From contig CAYQDR010000117.1 in assembly GCA_964416315.1 (NCBI GenBank), forward strand, positions 1 through 15,406: 15,406 nt of DNA. The letters run 5' to 3'. Below are positions 1 to 6,018 of the stretch, piece after piece. The notes below the pieces were generated by a model. That model searched no databases and had not been told where the DNA came from. It saw nothing but the letters and a program-made list of their open reading frames with translations. The position numbers and the translations under genes were made by a program. Positions within the stretch are counted from its first letter, which is position 1. The number at the start of each line of letters is the position of its first letter. The stretch is from CAYQDR01 sp964416315. Its GTDB lineage: Bacteria > Methylomirabilota > Methylomirabilia > Rokubacteriales > DASRDR01.

Positions 1-577
1 CGAGGATCCCGCCCTCGTAAGAGATGTGGAACAGGTTCCGGTCCATCGAGTAGGGGCGCGCGGGCGTCGTCGGCACGGGGATCCCGTGCTGCTCCGCGTA
101 GGCCATCATGTCGGAGCGGGAGCGGAGGTCCCACTCGCGCCAGGGCGCGATGATCTGGAGGTCTGGGGCCAGGGCGGCGTAGGTCAGCTCGAAGCGGACC
201 TGGTCGTTCCCCTTCCCGGTGGCGCCGTGGGCCACCGCGTCGGCGCCCTCGACGAGCGCGACCTCGACCTGCCGCCGCGCGATGAGCGGCCGCGCGAACG
301 ACGTGCCGAGGAGGTACCCCGACTCGTAGACCGCGTTGGCCCGGAGCACCGGGAAGACGAAGTCGCGGACGAACTCCTCGCGGCAGTCCGCGATGTGGAC
401 GCCCTTCGCGCCCGTGCGGAGGGCCTTGTCCCGGATCGGGATCAGCTCCTCCCCCTGGCCGAGATCCGCGGTGAACGTGATCACCTCGGCCGAGTAGGTC
501 TCGATGAGCCAGCGGAGAATGACCGAGGTGTCGAGGCCGCCGGAATACGCCAGGACGATCCTCTTCGGCCGACTCAC
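1..577 (-). CDS. argG: Argininosuccinate synthase, N-terminal part (runs off the window)
   Basis: ATP-dependent condensation of citrulline and aspartate to argininosuccinate, the penultimate step of arginine synthesis, in the cytoplasm. About 192 codons are present of a family length near 400; the C-terminal half lies beyond base 1. Near the N-terminus is the ATP-pyrophosphatase P-loop AYSGGLDTS (residues 10-18). Further on are GATGKGNDQVRFE and then YSMDRNLFHISYEGG, all hallmarks of ArgG. The start is GTG at 577, whose bases overlap the argF stop as GTGA (574-577), so translation is probably coupled to argF. It is the third gene of argD-argF-argG; argH may follow outside the window. Identification is secure; only the missing half cannot be checked. 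Confidence 0.97.
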   Translation of the reverse strand, partial: MSRPKRIVLAYSGGLDTSVILRWLIETYSAEVITFTADLGQGEELIPIRDKALRTGAKGVHIADCREEFVRDFVFPVLRANAVYESGYLLGTSFARPLIARRQVEVALVEGADAVAHGATGKGNDQVRFELTYAALAPDLQIIAPWREWDLRSRSDMMAYAEQHGIPVPTTPARPYSMDRNLFHISYEGGIL

Positions 578-1497
578 GACCGGGCTCCCGCCGCGCCCAG
601 CAGCGTCAGCAGCACGGCCTTCTGGACGTGGAGCCGGTTCTCCGCCTGGTCGAGCACCACGCTCTGGGGGCCGTCCAGCACGCCGTCGGTGATCTCCTCG
701 CCGCGGTGGGCCGGCAGGCAGTGCATGACGACCGCGCTCCGCTTGGCCATCCCGAGGACGCGCTCGTTGAGCTGGTAGCGGCCGAACGCCTCGAGCCGCC
801 GCTCCCGCTCGCCCTCCTGCCCCATGCTGATCCAGACGTCGGTGTAGACGACGTCTGCCCCGTCCGCCGCCTCCGGGACCTCGGCCGTCACCCGGACGCG
901 TCCCCCGCGCCGTCGGGCCGCATCGAGGACGGCCGGCGCCGGCTCGTACCCGGGCGGACAGGCCACGGCCACCTCCGTCCCCAGGAGGGCGCCGAGGAGG
1001 AGGATCGAGTGGCAGACGTTGTTCCCGTCCCCGACCCACGCGAGCCGCCCGCGCGCCAGCTCGAGCCCGCGCTCCCACAGGGTGAAGAAGTCGGCGAGGG
1101 CCTGGCAGGGGTGCTCGTGGTCGGAGAGGCCGTTGATCACGGGCACGCCCGCGTGGCGCGCCAGCTCCTCCACGGTCGCGTGGGCGTAGGTCCGCGCGAC
1201 GATGCCGTCCACCCAGCGGGAGAGGTTCCGGGCGACGTCGGGAACCGACTCCCGCCGGCCGAGGCCGATGTCCTGGGCGGCGAGGTAGACGGCCGCGCCG
1301 CCGAGCTGCGCCATGCCGACCTCGAACGTGACGCGGGTCCGGAGCGAGGGCTTCTCGAAGATGAGGGCGATCGTGTGCCCCGCGAGCTGCCGGCTCGCCT
1401 GACGGGCCTTCCGGAGCGTCTTACACTCCGCCGCCAGGTGAAAGATCTGCTCGACCTCGCCGCGCGAGAGGTCGGCGATCGAGACGAGGTGCTTCAC
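574..1497 (-). CDS. argF: Ornithine carbamoyltransferase
   Basis: Transfers the carbamoyl group from carbamoyl phosphate to ornithine to give citrulline (arginine synthesis, cytoplasm; the family is trimeric). The product has 307 residues, the usual length. The carbamoyl-phosphate site is S51-L-R-T-R55, a variant of the family S-T-R-T-R. HPCQALADF (129-137) and the ornithine-side motif HCLPAHRGEE (259-268) are intact, as is DVWISMGQE (220-228), which separates OTCases from aspartate carbamoyltransferases. The start is GTG at 1497, overlapping the argD TGA as GTGA (1494-1497); the end overlaps argG in the same way. The reading frame stays open far upstream to 2862, but that extension is out-of-frame sequence across argD and is not coding. 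No anabolic/catabolic distinction can be made from sequence alone, but the operon argues for the anabolic role. Confidence 0.97.
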   Translation of the reverse strand: MKHLVSIADLSRGEVEQIFHLAAECKTLRKARQASRQLAGHTIALIFEKPSLRTRVTFEVGMAQLGGAAVYLAAQDIGLGRRESVPDVARNLSRWVDGIVARTYAHATVEELARHAGVPVINGLSDHEHPCQALADFFTLWERGLELARGRLAWVGDGNNVCHSILLLGALLGTEVAVACPPGYEPAPAVLDAARRRGGRVRVTAEVPEAADGADVVYTDVWISMGQEGERERRLEAFGRYQLNERVLGMAKRSAVVMHCLPAHRGEEITDGVLDGPQSVVLDQAENRLHVQKAVLLTLLGAAGARS

Positions 1498-2696
1498 GCC
1501 GGTCCTCCCCCGAGGACCTTCCCCAGGATCTCCACGGCCCGGTCCACGTGCGCCGCCTCGACGATGAGGGGCGGGGTCAGCCGCAGGACCTGGTCGCCCG
1601 CCGTGAGGACCAGCAGCCCCTCCTCGCGGCACGCGGCGACGACTCCCTGCGCCGGGCGGTCCAGATCCATGCCCACCAGCAGCCCCTTGCCGCGCACCGT
1701 CTTGATCGCGGGGCAGCGCTGGGCCAGGGCGCGCAGGCGCTCGATGAGGTGAGTCCCGACCCGCTCGGCCCGCTCGGGCAGCTTCTCCTCGAGGAGGGTC
1801 GTCATGGTCGCGACGCCCACCGTGGTGGCGAACGGGTTCCCGCCGAACGTGGTCCCGTGGGTGCCCGGGGTGAAGACCTTCGCGCAGAACTCCTTGGCCA
1901 ACACGGCGCCGATGGGAATCCCGCTCGCGAGCGCCTTGGCGAGCGTCATGACGTCCGGCTCGACCCCCCAGTGCTGGTACGCCCAGAGTCGCCCCGTCCG
2001 CCCGAGCCCCGTCTGGATCTCGTCGAAGATCAAGAGCGCCCCGCTCGCGTCGCAGAGCCGGCGCAGCCCCTGGAGGTAGCCGTCCGGGGCCACGTTCACC
2101 CCGCCTTCCCCCTGGATCGGCTCGACCAGGATCGCGGCGGTGCGGCTGTCCACGGCCCGCTCGGCCGCCTTGAGGTCTCCGAACGGGACGTACTTGAACC
2201 CGGGCACGAGCGGCTCGAAGCCGTGCTGGTACTTCTCGGTCGGGGTGGCGGAGAGCGCGCCGAACGTCCGGCCGTGGAAGGCGCCGCGCATGCTGATGAT
2301 CTCGACCCGGTCCGAGGCGAGCGCCTCCTTCGCGTACTTGCGGGCGAGCTTGATCGCCGCCTCGTTCGCCTCCGCGCCGGAGTTCCCGAAGAACGCGCGG
2401 TCGGCGAAGGAGTGGTCGCAGAGGAGCTTCGCCAGGTGGATCTGCGACGGGATCTGGTAGAGGTTCGAGACGTGGAGCAGGGTCGTCGCCTGCTCGCGGA
2501 TCGCCCCCACGATCTTCGGGTGGCAGTGGCCGAGGGCGTCCACGGCGATGCCGCCCACGAAGTCGAGGTACTCCCGGCCGTCCGTGTCCCAGACCCGGAC
2601 GCCCTCTCCGCGGACGAGGCAGATCGGCGCCCGGGCGTAGTTCGCCATGAGGTACTGGTTGGCCAACTCGAGAAGGGTCTTCGTGTCCTGGCTCAT
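1494..2696 (-). CDS. argD: Acetylornithine aminotransferase (PLP, class III)
   Basis: Converts N-acetylglutamate semialdehyde to N-acetylornithine with glutamate as amino donor; relatives also act on succinyl-diaminopimelate or ornithine. The product has 400 residues, a normal length. Class-III aminotransferase features are visible: GNSGAEANEAAIKLARK (104-120) for phosphate binding, FHGRTFGALSATP (140-152), VEPIQGEGG (191-199), the PLP-ring aspartate D225 in FDEIQTGLGRTG, the Schiff-base lysine K254 in TLAKALASG, and GTHGTTFGGNP (278-288) from the partner subunit. The ATG at 2696 is preceded by GGAGGA four bases upstream. It is the first gene of argD-argF-argG, with a 220-base leader and a predicted promoter in front. 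Strict ArgD versus dual ArgD/DapC activity cannot be resolved from sequence. Confidence 0.95.
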   Translation of the reverse strand: MSQDTKTLLELANQYLMANYARAPICLVRGEGVRVWDTDGREYLDFVGGIAVDALGHCHPKIVGAIREQATTLLHVSNLYQIPSQIHLAKLLCDHSFADRAFFGNSGAEANEAAIKLARKYAKEALASDRVEIISMRGAFHGRTFGALSATPTEKYQHGFEPLVPGFKYVPFGDLKAAERAVDSRTAAILVEPIQGEGGVNVAPDGYLQGLRRLCDASGALLIFDEIQTGLGRTGRLWAYQHWGVEPDVMTLAKALASGIPIGAVLAKEFCAKVFTPGTHGTTFGGNPFATTVGVATMTTLLEEKLPERAERVGTHLIERLRALAQRCPAIKTVRGKGLLVGMDLDRPAQGVVAACREEGLLVLTAGDQVLRLTPPLIVEAAHVDRAVEILGKVLGGGPA

Positions 2697-2733
2697 CGGA
2701 TCCTCCGGATCGCGGCGGTGCGCCGCAGGTGCT

Positions 2734-2845
2734 GGATGAGGTCAGTGGGTCGCGCGCCCGCAGGCGGCGACCCGGCCCGGTCGAGCTGCCCCGGGGGCGG
2801 CACGGAGTCGGACCCCCCGTCGCCGACCGGGGCCGGGCCTCATCC
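2734..2845 (-). promoter_or_regulatory. Structured 5' leader of argD (possible attenuator or riboswitch-like fold)
   Basis: Read on the minus strand this segment can form a nested fold. Stem A is 8 bp (2838-2845 with 2734-2741, GGATGAGG/CCTCATCC). Stem B pairs 2824-2837 with 2771-2783, 13 bp with one bulged base. Stem C is a hairpin at 2750-2770, 8 bp with one bulged base and loop at 2759-2762. Stem D is 6 bp inside B (2792-2797 with 2814-2819). A, B and C meet with no unpaired bases between A and B or between B and C, and 8 unpaired bases between C and A, so they make a three-way junction. It sits between a predicted promoter and the argD ribosome site. I recognise no known riboswitch class. 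High GC makes chance pairing easier, so the call is tentative. Confidence 0.35.
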
Positions 2846-2876
2846 GGAGGAGGCTGGGCCATCGCATGGCTCGCCT

Positions 2877-2904
2877 ATCTTACCCCAACTCCGGAACTTG
2901 GAAA
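2877..2904 (-). promoter_or_regulatory. Predicted sigma-70-like promoter for argD-argF-argG
   Basis: On the minus strand, TTTCCA (2904-2899) and TAAGAT (2882-2877) are separated by 16 bases; each matches its consensus at 4 of 6. It lies in the least GC-rich part of this intergenic stretch, downstream of the repeat copy and about 180 bases before the argD start. Transcription would begin near 2870 and include the structured leader. The match is moderate only. Confidence 0.4.
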
Positions 2905-2917
2905 GAGGGGCCGACGC

Positions 2918-3033
2918 CGGGCCTAGACCCGAGCAGATCAAGGACGCAGGGAGGAGGCGCCCCGAGGCGTATGCCGCATACGTTGAGGGGCGGCGACGAC
3001 CGAGGACGCCGAGATGCGACGGGGATCGGCCCG
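2918..3033. repeat. 116-bp palindromic-ended repeat, copy 1 (argB/argD intergenic)
   Basis: Aligns without gaps to 5351-5466 (offset 2433) with 109 of 116 identical bases. The ends are imperfect inverted repeats, and they pair over 9 bp when one flanking triplet is included (2915-2923 with 3028-3036). A central hairpin has an outer stem 2958-2963/2987-2992 (CGCCCC/GGGGCG) and an inner stem CGTATG/CATACG (2968-2973/2977-2982). The arms contain a repeated AGGACGC (2941-2947 and 3004-3010). The element starts directly after the argB stop codon as seen from the transcript. It could be a small mobile repeat, a REP/ERIC-like element, or a structured 3'-UTR RNA. No transposase is nearby. Confidence 0.9.
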
Positions 3034-3036
3034 GCG

Positions 3037-3903
3037 CTAGAGGACGATTTCGGTGCCGATGCCTTCCTTCGTGAAGATCTCCAGGAGGATGGCGTGGGGG
3101 ATCCGACCGTCCAGGATGTGGGCCTTCGCGGTCCCGCCGGCCAGCGCGCGCAGCGCCGACTCCACCTTGGGGAGCATCCCCCCCTCGATGACGCCCGCGG
3201 CGACGAGGCGGCCGGCCTCCGCCTGGGTCAGCGTCGAGATGAGCTCGCCGCCCGGCCCCTTGATCCCCTCGACGTCGGTCAGGTGGATGAGCTTCGCCGC
3301 CCGGAGGGCGGCCGCGACCTCGCCGGCGACGAGGTCCGCGTTGATGTTGTACGTTTCGCCGGCCGGGCCCACGCCGATCGGCGCGATGACCGGGATGAAC
3401 CCGTTCTGGTCCAGGAGGTGGATCGGCTCCGGGTTGACCTCCTCCACCTCTCCCACGAGCCCGATGTCCACGTCCTCGCCGGCCGGCGTCCGGTGGGTCA
3501 TCTTTCGCGCGCGGATCAGCGTCCCGTCCTTGCCGGAGAGGCCGACCGCCCGCCCCCCGTGGTGGTTGATCAGGCCGACGATCTCCTGGCTCACGCGGCC
3601 GACGAGGACCATCTCGACGATCTCCATCGTCTCCTCGTCGGTCACGCGCATCCCCGCCACCCGGCGTGGCTCCTTGCCGAGCCGCTTCATCACGGCGTCG
3701 ATCTGCGGCCCGCCGCCGTGGACGATCACCGGGTGCATCCCGACGTACTTGAGGAGGATCACGTCGAGGGCGAAGCCCTCCGTGAGGTGCGGCGCCTCCA
3801 TGGCGGCCCCGCCGTACTTGATGACCAGCGTCTTCCCCTGGAAGGCGCGGATGTACGGCAGCGCCTCCATGAGCGTGCCGGCCTTCTCGATGAGCTTCTC
3901 CAT
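3037..3903 (-). CDS. argB: Acetylglutamate kinase, arginine-sensitive type
   Basis: Phosphorylates N-acetylglutamate at the second step of arginine synthesis. The product has 288 residues. Amino-acid-kinase fold landmarks are KYGG (29-32), HGGGPQ (62-67), the substrate loop at RVTDEETME (86-94), NINADLVAGE (187-196 region) and GGMLPK (241-246) near ATP. Two features match the arginine-inhibited hexameric kinases: about 25 residues ahead of the first strand that could form the N-terminal helix, and a C-terminal signature with DGRIPHAILLEIFTKEG (265-281) ending GIGTEI. So feedback inhibition by arginine is likely, by family knowledge. The ATG at 3903 follows a GGGGGA stretch. It lies 29 bases after hslU and is probably co-transcribed with it, not with argDFG, from which a repeat copy and a promoter separate it. 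The stop is TAG. Confidence 0.96.
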   Translation of the reverse strand: MEKLIEKAGTLMEALPYIRAFQGKTLVIKYGGAAMEAPHLTEGFALDVILLKYVGMHPVIVHGGGPQIDAVMKRLGKEPRRVAGMRVTDEETMEIVEMVLVGRVSQEIVGLINHHGGRAVGLSGKDGTLIRARKMTHRTPAGEDVDIGLVGEVEEVNPEPIHLLDQNGFIPVIAPIGVGPAGETYNINADLVAGEVAAALRAAKLIHLTDVEGIKGPGGELISTLTQAEAGRLVAAGVIEGGMLPKVESALRALAGGTAKAHILDGRIPHAILLEIFTKEGIGTEIVL

Positions 3904-3932
3904 GGTCCCCCGCGTCTCGCGCGCCCGGCGGC

Positions 3933-5303
3933 TCACAGGATGTACCGGCTCAGGTCCTCGTCCTTGACCACGTCGGCCAGGCGGGCGTGGACATACCCCG
4001 CGTCGATCGTCACCGCCTTCCCGGGCATCTCCGGCGCCTGGAACGAGATCTCTTCGAGCATGCGTTCGAGCACCGTGTACAGGCGCCGCGCCCCGATGTT
4101 CTCCGCCCGCTCGTTCACGCGCGAGGCGAGCTCCGCCACAGCCTCGATCGCGTCGGGGAGGAACCGGAGCGTCACGCCCTCCGTCTTCAGGAGCTCCGTG
4201 TACTGCGTGACCAGCGCGTTCCGGGGCTCGGTCAGGATCCGCACGAAGTCGGCCTTCGTCAGGGGATCCAGCTCGACCCGGATGGGGAAGCGCCCCTGCA
4301 TCTCCGGGATCAGGTCGGAGGGCTTCGCCACGTGGAACGCCCCGGCCGCGATGAACAGGATGTGGTCGGTCCGGACCATCCCGTACTTGGTCATGACCGT
4401 CGAGCCCTCGACGATCGGCAGGAGGTCCCGCTGCACCCCTTCGCGCGAGACGTCGGGGCCGTGGCCGCGCTCCCGGCCGGCGATCTTGTCCAGCTCGTCC
4501 AGGAAGACGATCCCCGAGTTCTCCACCCGGCGGATGGCCTGGCTCGTCGCCTCCTCCACGTCGATGAGCTTCTGCGCCTCCTCCTGGGCGAGGATCCGCT
4601 TCGCCTCCACGACCCTGACCTTGCGCTGCTTCGTCCGCTGCGGGAGCATCTGCGAGAGCATCTCGCGGAGGTTCTGGTCCATCTCGCCCATGCCCGTCGC
4701 CGAGAAGATCTCGATCATCGGGGGCGCCTGCGCCCGGATCTCGAGCTCGATCATCCGGTCGTCCAGGCGCCCTGCGCGGAGCTGGCCGCGGAGCTTCTCC
4801 TTCGTCGCCACCCGGCTCGCGTCGGGGGACACCTCCTCGACGGTCCCGAACCCCACCGCGTCCTTCCCGCGCGCCCGCGGGAGCAGGAGGTCCAGGAGCC
4901 GCTCCTCCGCGGCCTGCGCGGCCTTCTCCGCGACGGCCTCCGTCATCTCCGCCTTCACCATGTTGACCGCCAGCTCCGTCAGGTCGCGGATCATCGACTC
5001 GACGTCGCGGCCGACGTAGCCGACCTCGGTGTACTTGGAGGCCTCGACCTTGAGGAAGGGCGCCTGCGCGAGCCGCGCCAGCCGCCGGGCGATCTCGGTC
5101 TTGCCGACGCCGGTGGGACCGATCAGGATGATGTTCTTCGGCGCCACCTCGTCGCGCAGCTCCGCCGGCAGGTTCTGCCGCCGCCAACGGTTGCGGAGGG
5201 CCACCGCGACCGCGCGCTTCGCCCGCTCCTGGCCGATGATGTACCGGTCCAGCTCGGCGACGATCTGCGCCGGCGTCAGGTGGGCGCCCGGGCCCGCGCT
5301 CAC
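3933..5303 (-). CDS. hslU: HslUV protease ATPase subunit (ClpY)
   Basis: AAA+ unfoldase that feeds substrates to the HslV peptidase; the family forms hexamers. Start chosen at GTG 5303 because GGAGGG lies seven bases upstream (5311-5316); the frame is open to GTG 5336, which would add eleven unconserved residues. The product has 456 residues. Visible are the N-terminal DRYIIGQERAKRAVAVALRN, Walker A GPTGVGKTE (62-70), GYVGRDVESMIRDL, Walker B VFLDELDKIAGR and the sensor region GRFPIRVELDPLT. The C-terminus DLSRYIL corresponds to the tail that docks into HslV. It follows hslV across a 169-base gap holding the second repeat copy, and precedes argB by 29 bases. All key motifs are intact. Confidence 0.96.
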   Translation of the reverse strand: MSAGPGAHLTPAQIVAELDRYIIGQERAKRAVAVALRNRWRRQNLPAELRDEVAPKNIILIGPTGVGKTEIARRLARLAQAPFLKVEASKYTEVGYVGRDVESMIRDLTELAVNMVKAEMTEAVAEKAAQAAEERLLDLLLPRARGKDAVGFGTVEEVSPDASRVATKEKLRGQLRAGRLDDRMIELEIRAQAPPMIEIFSATGMGEMDQNLREMLSQMLPQRTKQRKVRVVEAKRILAQEEAQKLIDVEEATSQAIRRVENSGIVFLDELDKIAGRERGHGPDVSREGVQRDLLPIVEGSTVMTKYGMVRTDHILFIAAGAFHVAKPSDLIPEMQGRFPIRVELDPLTKADFVRILTEPRNALVTQYTELLKTEGVTLRFLPDAIEAVAELASRVNERAENIGARRLYTVLERMLEEISFQAPEMPGKAVTIDAGYVHARLADVVKDEDLSRYIL

Positions 5304-5310
5304 CGGCGTA

Positions 5311-5316
5311 CCCTCC
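5311..5316 (-). promoter_or_regulatory. Ribosome binding site that sets the hslU start
   Basis: GGAGGG on the minus strand with a 7-base spacer to GTG at 5303. No comparable site precedes the longer GTG start at 5336, so this site decides for the shorter protein, which also begins like known HslU N-termini. It lies outside the repeat copy. Confidence 0.65.
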
Positions 5317-5350
5317 GCAGAGACACCCCTGGCCACGAGGGCATCGGGAC

Positions 5351-5466
5351 CGGGCCGAGGCCCGAGCAGATCAAGGACGCAGGGAGGAGGCGGGCCGAGG
5401 CGTATGCCGCATACGTTGAGGCCCGACGACGACCGAGGACGCCGAGATGCGACGGGGATCGGCCCG
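5351..5466. repeat. 116-bp palindromic-ended repeat, copy 2 (hslV/hslU intergenic)
   Basis: Same orientation and length as copy 1. The ends are 14-base inverted repeats matching at 12 of 14: CGGGCCGAGGCCCG at 5351-5364 against CGGGCCGATCCCCG read from 5466 backwards. The central outer stem is CGGGCC/GGCCCG (5391-5396/5420-5425); relative to copy 1 two adjacent pairs are swapped on both sides, so pairing is kept. The left 14-mer can also form its own small hairpin. It begins six bases past the hslV stop. No target-site duplication is obvious. Confidence 0.9.
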
Positions 5467-5472
5467 GGTCGC

Positions 5473-6018
5473 TCACAGCTCTTCCACCGTCACTTGGTCG
5501 TTGGTGTACACGCAGATCCCCGCCGCGATCCGCATCGCCTCCAGCACGACCCCCTTGGCGTCGAGGTCGGAGTGGCCCACGAGCGCCCGCGCGGCCGCGA
5601 GGGCGAAGGGCCCGCCGCTCCCGATCCCGATGAGGCCGTCGTCGGGCTCGATCACCTCGCCCGTCCCCGAGACGATGAACGAGGTCTCCGCGTCGGCCGC
5701 CGCGAGCAGCGCCTCGAGCCGCCGCAGCACGCGGTCCGTGCGCCACTCCTTCGCCAGCTCGACGGCGGCCCGGCGCAGGTTCCCGCGGTACTCCTCCAGC
5801 TTCCCCTCGAACCGCTCGAACAGCGTCAGCGCGTCCGCCGCCGTGCCCGCGAACCCCGCGAGGACGCGGTCGTGATAGACCTTCCGCACCTTGCGCGCGG
5901 TCTGCTTCACGATGGTGGGGCCGATGGAGACCTGGCCGTCGCCCCCCATCGCGACCCGCCCGCGGTGGCGGACGGAGAGCACCGTGGTCGCGCGCACGGC
6001 GTCCGCGCCCCGCCGCAT
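5473..6018 (-). CDS. hslV: HslV peptidase subunit (ClpQ), N-terminal threonine protease
   Basis: Proteasome-beta-like peptidase of the HslUV complex; the family forms dodecamers capped by HslU in the cytoplasm. With ATG 6018 the product has 181 residues. The catalytic residue is Thr11 in A-TTVLSV, so a ten-residue propeptide must be removed; this resembles Bacillus ClpQ more than E. coli HslV, where only Met precedes Thr. Conserved stretches include GDGQVS, KVRKVYHDRVLAGFAGTAADA, ELAKEWRTDR, LIGIGSGGPFA and the C-terminal ICVYTNDQVTVEEL. The junction with xerC reads GTGATG (6021-6016), so GTG at 6021 would add one Met. No ribosome site is evident, consistent with coupling to xerC. The repeat copy lies immediately downstream. 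Confidence 0.96.
   Translation of the reverse strand: MRRGADAVRATTVLSVRHRGRVAMGGDGQVSIGPTIVKQTARKVRKVYHDRVLAGFAGTAADALTLFERFEGKLEEYRGNLRRAAVELAKEWRTDRVLRRLEALLAAADAETSFIVSGTGEVIEPDDGLIGIGSGGPFALAAARALVGHSDLDAKGVVLEAMRIAAGICVYTNDQVTVEEL

Noticed and set aside
574..2862. A single 762-codon minus-strand frame covering argD and argF
   Set aside because: Its N-terminal two thirds is the wrong frame of argD, a normal 400-residue gene with all its motifs. Only the part from GTG 1497 is argF, so there is no fusion.
2928..3036. Shared peptide-like translation of the two repeat copies on the plus strand (RPEQIKDAGRRR...)
   Set aside because: The similarity follows from the DNA identity. There is no start, stop or ribosome site in common, and the changes between copies preserve base pairing, not amino acids.
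3037..5187. A 716-codon minus-strand frame extending argB through hslU
   Set aside because: Sequence upstream of ATG 3903 is out-of-frame hslU with low-complexity Arg/Gly/Ala composition; ArgB is full length from 3903.
5304..5336. Longer HslU N-terminus starting at GTG 5336
   Set aside because: No ribosome site precedes it, the eleven extra residues do not resemble HslU, and GGAGGG is well placed for GTG 5303.
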